Positions 46,041-55,006 are shown, counted from the first letter of the stretch. The stretch is DNA of 64,000 nucleotides from Bacteroides propionicigenes (GCF_018390535.1 NZ_JAHBBW010000010.1:97689-161688), one strand, 5' to 3'. A program made the numbers and translations. Notes: generated from the sequence alone by a model not told the origin.

Positions 46041-49016
46041 TTATTCAGCATTTCGATATTGATAGTCATAATTGATTAAAAAATTTATTTCAATCTCAGA
46101 TAAACCATATTTTTCTCCAATAAATTTATCAATTGCATCAATATGCATTTTAGATTGTCTTGCAAAAAAACATTTCAGTCCCGTTTTAGTTGTCTGGCTC
46201 TTTGAATATAAATCATTAAGATAAGTATCATATAAAGTATTTATTTTATCAAGTTCTTCATCTGAAAATGATTCGAATGGGATAGGAAACATTTCTAATT
46301 CGGATGATCGTAGGTTATGCCAATCTGAGTGTATCAGCCAAAACCAATAGAAAAGGTTACTTGACAAGGCTGCTCCTACAAGACTTTGATATTTTTCTCT
46401 GACTTTCAATTCCCCTTCTGCAGAAGAATGAGTAGGAATCTTAGTTATTATTTTATAGTACCTACCACCTGCCTTCCGGTAATAAATAGGTAAACCTTCT
46501 CGTTTATACACATCTTTTATTGTTGTGACACAACGCTCTAATTTGCATAATATTCCTAATTCTATTTCATTGCCTATCTTTGGAATTCTCCCATTGCGAA
46601 TATGATGAAGGGCATTTACAAACTTTAGGTCATCTAAGAGTAACCACAGAGATTCATCAGAATAGCGTTTGTTGATATACGTAGTCATAATTCTTGTGGC
46701 CTTGTTGCTGGATTTTTTAAAACTAATAATGGATACTTGTTGTTCTGCACTTTCAAATATACGGCGTGGTCTGTCTCCATATGAACTGACATAGATTTCG
46801 TCACAGTGATTTATTAGTAGTCTATGAAGTCCTGACATTGCATCGGAAGCAGTAACACTTAGTGGAACAATAAAGATTGCATTTCCTTTAGTGTGTAATA
46901 TTTGGTAACCTAAATCAATGAAAAGCGAAAAAGTATCTAAAGATCCTTTTTGTATATTAGGTATAGTTTGAGCAGATGTAAATATATGTTTGAAGCATGC
47001 TTTGTCTATAGATGAAATTTTAGCACCATACGGTGGATTGCCGATGACAATATCGAAGCCCTCTTTTGAGGGTCGTGAGAAAACATCATGGAACCAGGTA
47101 TGCCAGAGGAAGAACTGACTGTTTGCAGACAAGTCCATATCTTCAAAATCAATATGAATACCTTGTTCAACGAGTTCCTGCTTTACAATATCTGCAATGT
47201 CCTTTCTCAGCTGCATTTTCTTGTCATGTTCAGGGCAAGCGTAATATTCAGTAAGTTTGTCGCGTAGATTTTTGCGATAAACATCTAACATGCTATCAAA
47301 GAAAGTTAGACTTTCACCAGCTCCTATTTTCTTTTCTGTCATCGTTGAAAGGTCAACACCCTTATATTGCTCCAGAAGGGAATTCCCCTGCATAATCTTG
47401 AAATCAAGGTTAGGCAGAGCCTCTGGTGACTTTTCGTCAACAATCAGTGAGAGCCAGAAACGAAGTCGGGCTATATCCACTGCTCCACGTTCAATGTCAA
47501 CACCATAAATGTTGTTTTGGATAATGTGACGTTTAATGTTAGCTGCATTCTCTACAATGTTTGGCTCAATAGCAGAACGGCAGAAGAACAGTTCGCGCAG
47601 CAATCCCATTGGAAAAGCACCAGAGCCAATTGCAGGGTCGCATATCTTCACATCGTACAGTTTCTGATCAATGTATTCCTTTAATTCGCCCAGCTGGGAT
47701 GCATCGTGAGTTGTCACAAATTGACGTATACACTCCTTGTCTTCTTCCCTCATGTCTGTTTGCAGATATGCTATCAAGCTTTCTCGGCACATGTACTGCA
47801 CAATCTCTTTCGGCGTATAGAATGCACCCTTATCCTTGTTGTCCTCCAGCAGGTTTTCAAAGATGCGTCCAAGCATTTCTGGGTCAACGCCCACTTCTGC
47901 ATCGTTTGGGTCATTTTCATCGATGGTAAAGTTGTACTGCGAGAGCATTGTCAGCAGGCCATTAAAATAGCTGGCAGGAAAATGACTGGGCTTCTTGTCA
48001 AGAATGTCACGTTCAAACAGACCGCCGTTCAAATATGGAATACGACAGTTGCGGAAGCCTTCTACTTTTGTGTCGTAAAGGTCGCCCTGATCTGAACGGT
48101 TACGGTCTAAACCTTCTGTAAACAAGTCTTCTAATATGTCATCAAGAAAGTTTTCCTTTTGACGTTCATTTGCATTCTTGAAAATATTCAGCATGAAATC
48201 ACGATCGCCTTCGCCCCATTCCTTGCTTGCAGGAACGCCAAGCCAGCCTTTCTTTTGGAGGAAGTGCAGGAACACAATGCGTCCAAGAAGTTTCTTCACA
48301 TAGTCACGAATGGGTTTTTCCTCACGGTCACGAATTTTGTCAGCAGCCATACCCGTATGGTCAAAGCCTGTATCAATGAAGTGTTGACGCATTCCGTTTG
48401 TAGGGTCAACCATGTAATTGACAAAAGCTTCGTATTGAGCCTTGTACTTCCCAAAGAACTCTTTAGAAAGAGCTTCAACGTTGAATGCATTTTCGATGTC
48501 TTTAATTTCAAGAGAATTCCTTTTGTCGTATAGAGCTATGAAGTTGTCAGTTGCCGTGCGGCATGACTGACCAGGCCCCAGCAGGAACGTATAGCGTTTA
48601 CTGTTGGTGGATTCTTCTTTGTTGCCACTCTTTCGGCAATAGGTGAAACGCCAATCCCAACGAGTATCATCCTCGTAATGGAACAGCATGAAGGCACAAG
48701 AGAATTGATCCATGACAGCACGGATGAGCCGCTGGATGTTCACACGGTTATGCTCCATCATAACCCGGTCGCTGACTGTCACATCGAAAATCTGTAAAGG
48801 TTCAACGCCAACATACATCATTCCAACTTGCTTGATGCTGCGTATTCCCGTCGCTTCTGCCAGTTGTCTTCGTTCGGGCTGACTCTCCAAAAGCTCTGTT
48901 TCAAAACCATCCTCAAAGTCATCTTCACCGAAAATGGGAAAAATAACATTGTTGAGGAACGAACTCCAGCCTTGATATCGGCTGCTTAAATATTCTTTTA
49001 ATGACTCCTTATTCAT
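46041..49016 (-). CDS. Eco57I/PglX-like adenine-specific DNA methyltransferase, expressed copy with switchable C-terminus
   Basis: 991 aa. N-terminal region of unknown fold (1-380). Then GAFYTPKEIVQYMCRESL (about 397-414), SAM-binding motif I CDPAIGSGAFPMGLL (about 459-473) and motif IV IGNPPYGA (about 658-665), marking an N6-adenine methylase of the Eco57I/TaqI type. From residue 648 the sequence is the variable cassette: LHTKGNAIFIVPLSVTASDA, then a TaqI-C-like recognition region ending YDYQYRNAE. I see no PD-ExK nuclease. It starts 13 bp after the PLD-helicase gene. Two alternative C-termini lie downstream in inverted orientation (S1, S2). Confidence 0.88.
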   Translation of the reverse strand: MNKESLKEYLSSRYQGWSSFLNNVIFPIFGEDDFEDGFETELLESQPERRQLAEATGIRSIKQVGMMYVGVEPLQIFDVTVSDRVMMEHNRVNIQRLIRAVMDQFSCAFMLFHYEDDTRWDWRFTYCRKSGNKEESTNSKRYTFLLGPGQSCRTATDNFIALYDKRNSLEIKDIENAFNVEALSKEFFGKYKAQYEAFVNYMVDPTNGMRQHFIDTGFDHTGMAADKIRDREEKPIRDYVKKLLGRIVFLHFLQKKGWLGVPASKEWGEGDRDFMLNIFKNANERQKENFLDDILEDLFTEGLDRNRSDQGDLYDTKVEGFRNCRIPYLNGGLFERDILDKKPSHFPASYFNGLLTMLSQYNFTIDENDPNDAEVGVDPEMLGRIFENLLEDNKDKGAFYTPKEIVQYMCRESLIAYLQTDMREEDKECIRQFVTTHDASQLGELKEYIDQKLYDVKICDPAIGSGAFPMGLLRELFFCRSAIEPNIVENAANIKRHIIQNNIYGVDIERGAVDIARLRFWLSLIVDEKSPEALPNLDFKIMQGNSLLEQYKGVDLSTMTEKKIGAGESLTFFDSMLDVYRKNLRDKLTEYYACPEHDKKMQLRKDIADIVKQELVEQGIHIDFEDMDLSANSQFFLWHTWFHDVFSRPSKEGFDIVIGNPPYGAKISSIDKACFKHIFTSAQTIPNIQKGSLDTFSLFIDLGYQILHTKGNAIFIVPLSVTASDAMSGLHRLLINHCDEIYVSSYGDRPRRIFESAEQQVSIISFKKSSNKATRIMTTYINKRYSDESLWLLLDDLKFVNALHHIRNGRIPKIGNEIELGILCKLERCVTTIKDVYKREGLPIYYRKAGGRYYKIITKIPTHSSAEGELKVREKYQSLVGAALSSNLFYWFWLIHSDWHNLRSSELEMFPIPFESFSDEELDKINTLYDTYLNDLYSKSQTTKTGLKCFFARQSKMHIDAIDKFIGEKYGLSEIEINFLINYDYQYRNAE
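47032..47074 (-). repeat. 43-bp inverted repeat, expressed side
   Basis: Lies inside the methylase gene at codons 648-662 (R-P-S-K-E-G to the NPP of NPPY). It is the inverted partner of 44925-44967. S1 carries a diverged version, with the first 11 bases (CGACCCTCAAA, 43695-43705) intact. Confidence 0.92.
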
Positions 49017-49028
49017 GGGGGTATTTGT

Positions 49029-52000
49029 TTACTTGATGGTTCCTAATACAATAGATGCTTCGCCTTGTTTACTTTCCACATGGGCTACGAGTTTGCCGAT
49101 TTCTCGCTCCAGAATCTCGTCTATATCTTGTTGCTCTATGGCAAAGAGATGTAAACCCCGCTCTTCTAATTCCTGACCAATAGCCAATACTTTTTTGATA
49201 ATATCAAAACTTCCTCGGTCAATAAACTTACGAGCATTTTTCAGCAAAATCTTGGATTGTAGTGATAAACTAGGTGTGTTGTTAATTTTCACCAACATTT
49301 CTTTTGCAGCCGTAGCCTTGTCACCAGCCCTTGACTTGTTGATGCGGACAAAGTATTGGTTATAAGTCTTTATGGCTTCTGCCGAAAGCTGTCGCCAGTT
49401 ATCTGGTAATGGAACACGTTTGGCATTTTCTTTCACACGCATATCTTCAAGCAGTTCAAGCAAAGAAATTATTTTGGCGTTATACAGACCCTCGGCTTCT
49501 GTACGTATTCTAATTGCAAGCCTTGCAGAGTGTGGTGCTTTTACTATGAAATATGCCGTTCCACTTGCAGCCTGTGCTATCTGCCAGTCTTTATCAGCTT
49601 GTTCTATTTGCAGATAACGTTCAGGGTGAGTATCCTTGTATTGTTTCAGTTCATATACATACTTCTGCAAAGGTGATTCCTCACCTTCAACAGCTTTGGC
49701 AATATCGTAATGTACCACACTTTCCTCTTCCGAGAAAATCTTACTGTCTTCACCAAACAGGACATGGAAGGATTGTAACTTGGTATGTGCCTTGCGAACC
49801 AATTGAATCTGCGCATCGCCTTCTGCACTTGGCATGAAGTTATAAACATAGACAAAAGGCTCTTTACTGCCGATACGGTTTACACGACCTATGCGCTGCA
49901 TCAGGCGAGTGGAGTTCCAAGGAGTATCATAGTTCAGAATAACATTGGCACGGTGGAGGTTCACACCTTCTGCCAAGACCTCTGTTGTAATGATAACATT
50001 GTAGTCATCCTTCCAAACACCTTCGTAATTGGCATCGAAATTTTCCTCAATCGTGTGTTCCATCTCATCACGATTGGCAGCAGTAATGACAAGTGCCTTA
50101 TAACCCTTTGCCTTTACCGCTCTCGCAAGCGATTGTACTGTGTCTATAGCTTCCGAGAAGATAACCAATTTTCCAGAGGTATTCTTTTGTGGATTAAACA
50201 ATTCTGGCTTGATATTCTCTTTGAATGCATCAAATTTCGGGTCTTGTGGGTTTTTCGCCCATCGATCATAGAGATTAGAAATGAGTCGGAAGTCTTCTTT
50301 CAGTTGGATATAGTATTCCTCCTTGAAGTCTTTGCGGTTATATTCTGCATTCTGTCCCTTCTCGTTACGCCCTTGTTCCGTCAATTTTGTTATCTTGGCT
50401 CTGATTTCTTCTACACAATCATTAAACGAAACACGTCTACCACGTTTCAATGTTTTGGTTTCATAGTCAAGTTCTTTGTTCACGTCAATTTGCGGACAAA
50501 CGAAAATTGTGTCGTTCTCCCACATCTTAATCATGTTCTCTGTGTAACGTCGCAGGTTCAACAGGGATTGGGTGAAAGCAGTGAACGAACTTTCAAGACG
50601 CTTCACAAGAAGAATCTGCATGATGATTGCAAGCTGCTTGGCAACGTCGTTGACACCACGATTGCCTCGACCAGTATGTTTTCTTTCGTTGGCAGGGTCA
50701 GTAAAATATTCAATGGCACGATAGCGGAAATATTTTAACCACTCGTCAGTCTGCAACTTTTCTGCCTCCGTTGGAGCAATGATTGTCATAGTATCAGAGA
50801 ACAGTTGAGCCAACTCGTCATCCATGATGTATTCAAGATTGTTAGGTCCAACAATTTTGGGAAATATCAAGCCTTGTGATTCCATATCATCCTTGTAATA
50901 TTTCTCAACGTCAGTTCTTGTTCGGCGTTCTAGAATATCACTTAACACGCAATCACGTAGTCTCTTTGACACGGCATCCAAGCGTTGGTGGCGCTCATCT
51001 GCTGGTATGTCGTTGCTTCTATCTATCAGTGATTCATATTCTCGGTTGACATCTGCAAAGAACCTTTCGATATTACCACTTTCAGCCTTCTTCAATGTAC
51101 TGTCATTGTGGTTTCTCTCAAAAAGGTAAATCTGATTCTTCAAGTCATTTGGTCGGTTGTTCTGCGGTGTGGCAGAAAGAAGACCCACGTATGGATATAC
51201 CCCTGTATTAGAACAAATCTTCTGTATCAGTTCATCAAGAGACTGGTACATCAATGTGGCACTGTTGCGGAACTTATGGCTTTCGTCAATGACAATAAAG
51301 CCATAATTCTTTTCTTGGAGTGTTCCACCAAAATCGCCAGAATCGCGGCTGTCGTCATCGTCATCTTCGCAGCTCTCATCTTCGGCAACATTTCCGATGC
51401 GTCCAGTTGTAATGAAGTCAATGTATGGCGCAATCTTCTCGTCAGAATTTTTGTCGAACATGGCTATAGTCTTCTTCCAACCCGATTGAATGGCAGGAGG
51501 AGTAATGACCAATACTTTACGTTCTCGTCCATCGTCTTCTGGTACGGACAAGAAACGCTTGATGATGAGCGTACCAATAATCGTCTTGCCAAGTCCCACC
51601 ACATCTGCCAACATAAAACCACCATGTTCGTGCATAATGCCGATACACCTCTTAACAGCTTCTATTTGATATTCCAGTTTGTGGATGTTCGCTGGCAGAT
51701 AAGTTTCTATCTGTTGTCCGAGTGATTTGTCTACAATGTCACCAAACTTAATTTGTAGCAATTTGATATATAGTTCGTATGGAGTGAATGATTGTTGTTC
51801 ACTTTTGCGTTCTTTTTCCACGTCATCTGTTATAGGTGCAGATTTAAGGATTTGTTCTAAGAATTGTTTGTTCCAAGGTTCAGATATTTCCCATTTTTCA
51901 TTAAACCATATCAAATGAGATTTATTACCAGGTATTTCATCAAGCGATAACACTTGATTTGGAGCTGTTTCAATATAGTTTAATTCAGCGTTACCTTGTA

Positions 52001-52502
52001 ATCCTTTTTGTGTAAAATTTGTACTACCCACGATACCAATACCAATGCCGTTTGACTTTCCGTCAAAGATGTAACACTTAGAATGTAAAAATTGAGTTTC
52101 GTCATTTTCATTTTTTCGAAATACACGAATCTGAATCTTTGAATCATTGTTTTCCGTACAATAATCAAGAAGCAGACGTATAGCATCTTTATATTCCTCA
52201 GTAACATTAAGTTCGTGGATATCAGTTTTTATGAAGTCCAGCGGATAATTTGCATCTTTATATTTAGGTGACTTTAATTGATTTACGTATATATAAGGGT
52301 CTTTTCCTATAAGTAAACGAAGCGTTGTTCCTTCTTTTTCAATGAAAGACCTCAAATTTTCTTGTAGTATAGCTAAACCGGGAATATCCCAATAGCCTGT
52401 GGCAATACTAACTGTTTTAATACCATCAATGGCTAAGCATTTTCTCAATGTTGTTGTCATTGAAAGTGCTTCTATGGAATTATCTATAAGTGTATTATTC
52501 AT
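49029..52502 (-). CDS. SNF2/DEAD-like helicase with N-terminal phospholipase D domain
   Basis: 1157 aa. The N-terminal PLD-type nuclease-like domain has the motif H140-x-K142-x4-D147 in LHSKCYIFDG, followed by GSTNFTQKGL (about 159-168). Helicase: Walker A ADVVGLGKTIIG (299-310), DEAH variant VIDESHKFRN (404-413), and in the C-terminal RecA-like domain TTEVLAEGVNLHRANVILN and motif VI RLMQRIGRVNRIG. Only one HxK is seen, so an active PLD nuclease would need to dimerise. With the methylase gene 13 bp downstream this looks like a restriction-type defence pair; Hma, DISARM and BREX use comparable parts. Confidence 0.85.
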   Translation of the reverse strand: MNNTLIDNSIEALSMTTTLRKCLAIDGIKTVSIATGYWDIPGLAILQENLRSFIEKEGTTLRLLIGKDPYIYVNQLKSPKYKDANYPLDFIKTDIHELNVTEEYKDAIRLLLDYCTENNDSKIQIRVFRKNENDETQFLHSKCYIFDGKSNGIGIGIVGSTNFTQKGLQGNAELNYIETAPNQVLSLDEIPGNKSHLIWFNEKWEISEPWNKQFLEQILKSAPITDDVEKERKSEQQSFTPYELYIKLLQIKFGDIVDKSLGQQIETYLPANIHKLEYQIEAVKRCIGIMHEHGGFMLADVVGLGKTIIGTLIIKRFLSVPEDDGRERKVLVITPPAIQSGWKKTIAMFDKNSDEKIAPYIDFITTGRIGNVAEDESCEDDDDDSRDSGDFGGTLQEKNYGFIVIDESHKFRNSATLMYQSLDELIQKICSNTGVYPYVGLLSATPQNNRPNDLKNQIYLFERNHNDSTLKKAESGNIERFFADVNREYESLIDRSNDIPADERHQRLDAVSKRLRDCVLSDILERRTRTDVEKYYKDDMESQGLIFPKIVGPNNLEYIMDDELAQLFSDTMTIIAPTEAEKLQTDEWLKYFRYRAIEYFTDPANERKHTGRGNRGVNDVAKQLAIIMQILLVKRLESSFTAFTQSLLNLRRYTENMIKMWENDTIFVCPQIDVNKELDYETKTLKRGRRVSFNDCVEEIRAKITKLTEQGRNEKGQNAEYNRKDFKEEYYIQLKEDFRLISNLYDRWAKNPQDPKFDAFKENIKPELFNPQKNTSGKLVIFSEAIDTVQSLARAVKAKGYKALVITAANRDEMEHTIEENFDANYEGVWKDDYNVIITTEVLAEGVNLHRANVILNYDTPWNSTRLMQRIGRVNRIGSKEPFVYVYNFMPSAEGDAQIQLVRKAHTKLQSFHVLFGEDSKIFSEEESVVHYDIAKAVEGEESPLQKYVYELKQYKDTHPERYLQIEQADKDWQIAQAASGTAYFIVKAPHSARLAIRIRTEAEGLYNAKIISLLELLEDMRVKENAKRVPLPDNWRQLSAEAIKTYNQYFVRINKSRAGDKATAAKEMLVKINNTPSLSLQSKILLKNARKFIDRGSFDIIKKVLAIGQELEERGLHLFAIEQQDIDEILEREIGKLVAHVESKQGEASIVLGTIK

Positions 52503-52534
52503 TTTAATTCTATTCTATGGTTTGAAAATATGCG

Positions 52535-53239
52535 CTAATTACATTCTTTCTCTCTCCTCTCTTTTACTTTTTCCAATCCCGGCATCTTTTTAGCCAATGC
52601 ACTTTCTCCTGCTGGAAAATAGAGAGGAAAAACTTTATATAAGAAACCCACAACTTCACTACGACTTTTATCCATATTGTAAAAAGCAGAGCAGACAAAG
52701 TACATTAGTTCTTGCTGACTACATGTTTCTTTGGGCTGTATGCTTATTGAGGGAGCAACTATCAAGTCATGTTCAGCAAATGATAGAGCACTGGCAAGAA
52801 TAGCTTCCTGTTCTTCTTCGGTAAACATCTTTATTTTCCCAGTTAACCATTCAAGCTCTCTTTGCCGGAGTGCTTGTTGTTTTTCGTTTTGATGCTCCAA
52901 TAGGATTGCTACATTTTCTTGTTGCTTTTCTGTCAAGGCGTTTTCTAATGCTTGGTTCTTTCGTTTAAGAACGTTGAATTTTAGCAAAGCAGCAATGTAC
53001 ATACAGAAATATCCTACTGCAATATCGAATATTAGGACAAGCAGATAATTGTTACTTGAGTTTTGTATGCCACCAGCCATATATTCACTAATAGGGATAA
53101 CAGCTAATAGCATGATAATGGCTATTGCATAAAGCACTCGGTATCGCGTTTTATGGTTTACCTGTGGCAAAGAGGCAAACAAAAAGGCGATAATCAAAAC
53201 GGCTATGATTGCAAAGAGTGGTATGAAAGAGGTCTCCAT
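52535..53239 (-). CDS. Membrane protein with cytoplasmic coiled coil, unknown function
   Basis: 234 aa from the ATG at 53239 (METSFIPLFAIIAVLIIAFL); a TTG start at 53269 is the alternative. Three membrane segments fall at about 5-22, 33-51 and 65-87. A long coiled coil follows (LKRKNQALENALTEKQQENV, about 93-135) and then a soluble domain with CSAFYNMDKSRSEVVGFLYK. No known family. It lies between the AlbA_2 gene (17 bp) and the helicase gene (32 bp) on the same strand, so it is part of the cargo operon. It could be a membrane-bound sensor or effector (inference). Confidence 0.65.
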   Translation of the reverse strand: METSFIPLFAIIAVLIIAFLFASLPQVNHKTRYRVLYAIAIIMLLAVIPISEYMAGGIQNSSNNYLLVLIFDIAVGYFCMYIAALLKFNVLKRKNQALENALTEKQQENVAILLEHQNEKQQALRQRELEWLTGKIKMFTEEEQEAILASALSFAEHDLIVAPSISIQPKETCSQQELMYFVCSAFYNMDKSRSEVVGFLYKVFPLYFPAGESALAKKMPGLEKVKERREKECN

Positions 53240-53255
53240 AGGTTTGTTGTTCTGT

Positions 53256-54797
53256 TTATGGTTTAACAATAATGCGCCAATAACCAGCCTTGTCTGAACC
53301 TTCGTGAACCAAAATTCCCATACCCCTAAGGCTCTTGATATTTTTCTCTATAGCGCGTTTAGTTACACCAATCTTGTTGGCCATATTATCAGCTGTGATT
53401 GAAGGATCTGAAATAACGAGGTCGATTATCTTTTGTGCAGTTTTACTGACTTTCTTCTGTGTTTCCGATGTATCTCCGAACTTATCCGCATTTACACCGA
53501 ACTTTTCGACCGAACTTTCTTCATTTACACCGAACTCTTTTGTGTTTACACCGAACTTTTCTACCGAACTTTCTTCATTTACAGGGTACTTTTCGAGGGT
53601 ACTATTTACCCTATTGGCTACTTCTTCCACAGGTATTCTTCCGTTTTCGCCCCAGTTTAGATTATAGAAGGTGGTGTAGAAAGAAGTCGCTTCCGTTTGA
53701 TATTGAGGTTCTTTGCCTTGCAGGAAATTGGGTAGTTTTTCCGTAAGCTCCCGCATTTTGCGCAAACCGGAGCCACGTTTCTCCATATAGTCCAACTGTG
53801 TGAACACATCCGCAATGACGGGGTTACGGCGCATGGATGGCACTTTGTATATATCTCGGTCTTGAATCTGCGTACCGTCAAGCATTGCACCAGGTGATAC
53901 CAGTTCTACACGGTCATCGTAAATATCGATATGTACTTCACCGCCCATCACGGTGTAATCCCGATGGATAAGGTGGTTTACCAATCCTTCGAAGATGGCA
54001 CGGTCTGAATAGTCAGGGAGGTTTAGACGATAGTTCGGCATCTTTACCCATCCGCTCATGGTGTAGTTCTTGATGAAGTCTATGCCGTATTTTAAAAGTA
54101 GCACAAGATTAGTCCGATGTTCTATGGAACTGATGGCATCATCCTTATAGAGTCCAGTCCAACGGGTGCAGAAAATACGCGATTGAAATACTGTGCAATT
54201 ATCCACAAACAGCAATCCTGCATTGGTCAGTTTGCCGTCAGGAGTTACCAGTCCGAATGATTCCAAATACTTATCGTTCCATTCCTGATGGGTTTGCTCA
54301 CGGAAAGTATTGGCAAGGATGATGAAAGAATGTTTGCCGGCATCCACTTGGGTAGGAAGAGAATCCCATGTCATGTGCGTGCCTTTTAATACCAACGAAA
54401 GTAATTGTTGGGAGTTGCATTCTACACTTTCATTGCCAACTCGTACATATGCGGTACGTGTCCCATCCTGATAATAGTAATAAGGTGTAAGCGTTCCTGC
54501 CTTTACTTTCACTTCAAGCAGGGTATGCCCTTCATGTTCTATCGGAATAAGTTGAATTTCCGGCACAGGGTCAAGTCTTGCCTTTATCATTTCACTGATA
54601 AAATCAGCATCGGCTTGTGGATTCTCCAACCCTACAATTATGCCGTCATCATTCACTCCATAGAACAAACTGCCACCATCCGTATTAGCGAAAGCCGACA
54701 CGGATTTAAGCCACGATTTTACTTTCTTACGTTCCAACATTTCCTTGAAATCGTAAGCCGAGCATTCCGCTATCAATGTATTGTTATGTATCTGCAT
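53256..54797 (-). CDS. AlbA_2/Schlafen-type ATP-binding protein with tandem repeats
   Basis: 513 aa from the ATG at 54797 (MQIHNNTLIAECSAYDFKEM); a GTG at 54842 lies inside the predicted -7 box, so I reject it. AlbA_2 domain (about 5-120): SVSAFANTDGGSLFYGVNDD. ATPase/HATPase_c_4-like part: LINHLIHRDYT-like stretch, then IDIYDDRVELVSPGAMLDG and MEKRGSGLRKM. After that come two 18-aa repeats of the form xxVNEESSVEKFGVN (DNA 53480-53600) and a C-terminal winged helix (ITADNMANKIGVTKRAIEKN). It is the first gene of the four-gene cargo operon and a likely regulator or sensor. Confidence 0.78.
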   Translation of the reverse strand: MQIHNNTLIAECSAYDFKEMLERKKVKSWLKSVSAFANTDGGSLFYGVNDDGIIVGLENPQADADFISEMIKARLDPVPEIQLIPIEHEGHTLLEVKVKAGTLTPYYYYQDGTRTAYVRVGNESVECNSQQLLSLVLKGTHMTWDSLPTQVDAGKHSFIILANTFREQTHQEWNDKYLESFGLVTPDGKLTNAGLLFVDNCTVFQSRIFCTRWTGLYKDDAISSIEHRTNLVLLLKYGIDFIKNYTMSGWVKMPNYRLNLPDYSDRAIFEGLVNHLIHRDYTVMGGEVHIDIYDDRVELVSPGAMLDGTQIQDRDIYKVPSMRRNPVIADVFTQLDYMEKRGSGLRKMRELTEKLPNFLQGKEPQYQTEATSFYTTFYNLNWGENGRIPVEEVANRVNSTLEKYPVNEESSVEKFGVNTKEFGVNEESSVEKFGVNADKFGDTSETQKKVSKTAQKIIDLVISDPSITADNMANKIGVTKRAIEKNIKSLRGMGILVHEGSDKAGYWRIIVKP

Positions 54798-54841
54798 CGT
54801 TTCCTTATTGTTATTTGGGTGTAACACCCTAATATCATACA

Positions 54842-54849
54842 CAAAGGTA
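54842..54849 (-). promoter_or_regulatory. -7 box of the defence cargo operon
   Basis: The minus strand reads TACCTTTG, followed by GTG. It lies 45 bp before the ATG at 54797. The -33 element is not clear. It is the only promoter-like signal I see for the four-gene operon. Confidence 0.5.
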
Positions 54850-54982
54850 AGGATAAAACCGAAGAATCTGTTAAAAACATCGCTTTCTTTTGATTTTTAT
54901 GCGTTTACATCTCGTTATTTATGAATAAAAATCGTACTTTTGTGAGCAAGAGCGTGTGTTGCTTATGGATGCTTATTTTCGG

Positions 54983-55006
54983 ATTTGCGCTATATTTGCA
55001 ACACGT
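54983..55006 (+). other. Candidate right attachment site
   Basis: ATTTGCG (54983-54989), CTATA, TTTGC (54995-54999), A, ACACGT (55001-55006). Direct-repeat partner of 36012-36035. TATATTTGC also fits a -7 box, so an alternative reading is a promoter. The 54850-55190 gap otherwise holds a hairpin and the kinase promoter. Confidence 0.55.

Larger units (their letters stand above)
43695..47075. other. Predicted invertible segment
   Basis: Inversion between S2 (44925) and the expressed gene (47074) would flip about 2.15 kb; between S1 (43695) and the gene, about 3.4 kb. Either keeps the reading frame and gives the methylase a new C-terminal third. Three forms are possible from the sequences present. 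Confidence 0.75.
36012..55006. mobile_element. Integrated mobilizable element (about 19 kb) carrying a phase-variable helicase/methylase system
   Basis: Bounds are set by a 24-bp imperfect direct repeat at 36012-36035 and 54983-55006: ATTTGCG, five different bases, TTTGC, one mismatch, ACACGT. All genes inside belong to mobile-element or defence classes: excisionase-like protein, tyrosine integrase, primase-like proteins, MobC, MobA, serine invertase, methylase, helicase. The flanks are dnaK with its terminator and a sensor-kinase gene. A heterologous 5-bp centre next to TTTGC resembles the coupling sequences of CTnDOT-type integrases. No conjugation (tra) genes are present, so transfer would need a helper. 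Ends are predicted, not proven. Confidence 0.7.

Noticed and set aside
54842..54844. GTG start for the AlbA_2 gene
   Set aside because: It lies at the edge of the predicted -7 box TACCTTTG, so it would be upstream of the transcript start; the ATG at 54797 is preferred.
54991..55000. TATATTTGC as a promoter of the sensor kinase
   Set aside because: A better placed -7 box (TATCTTTGT, 55155-55163) exists, a terminator hairpin lies between, and the sequence matches the left element end.
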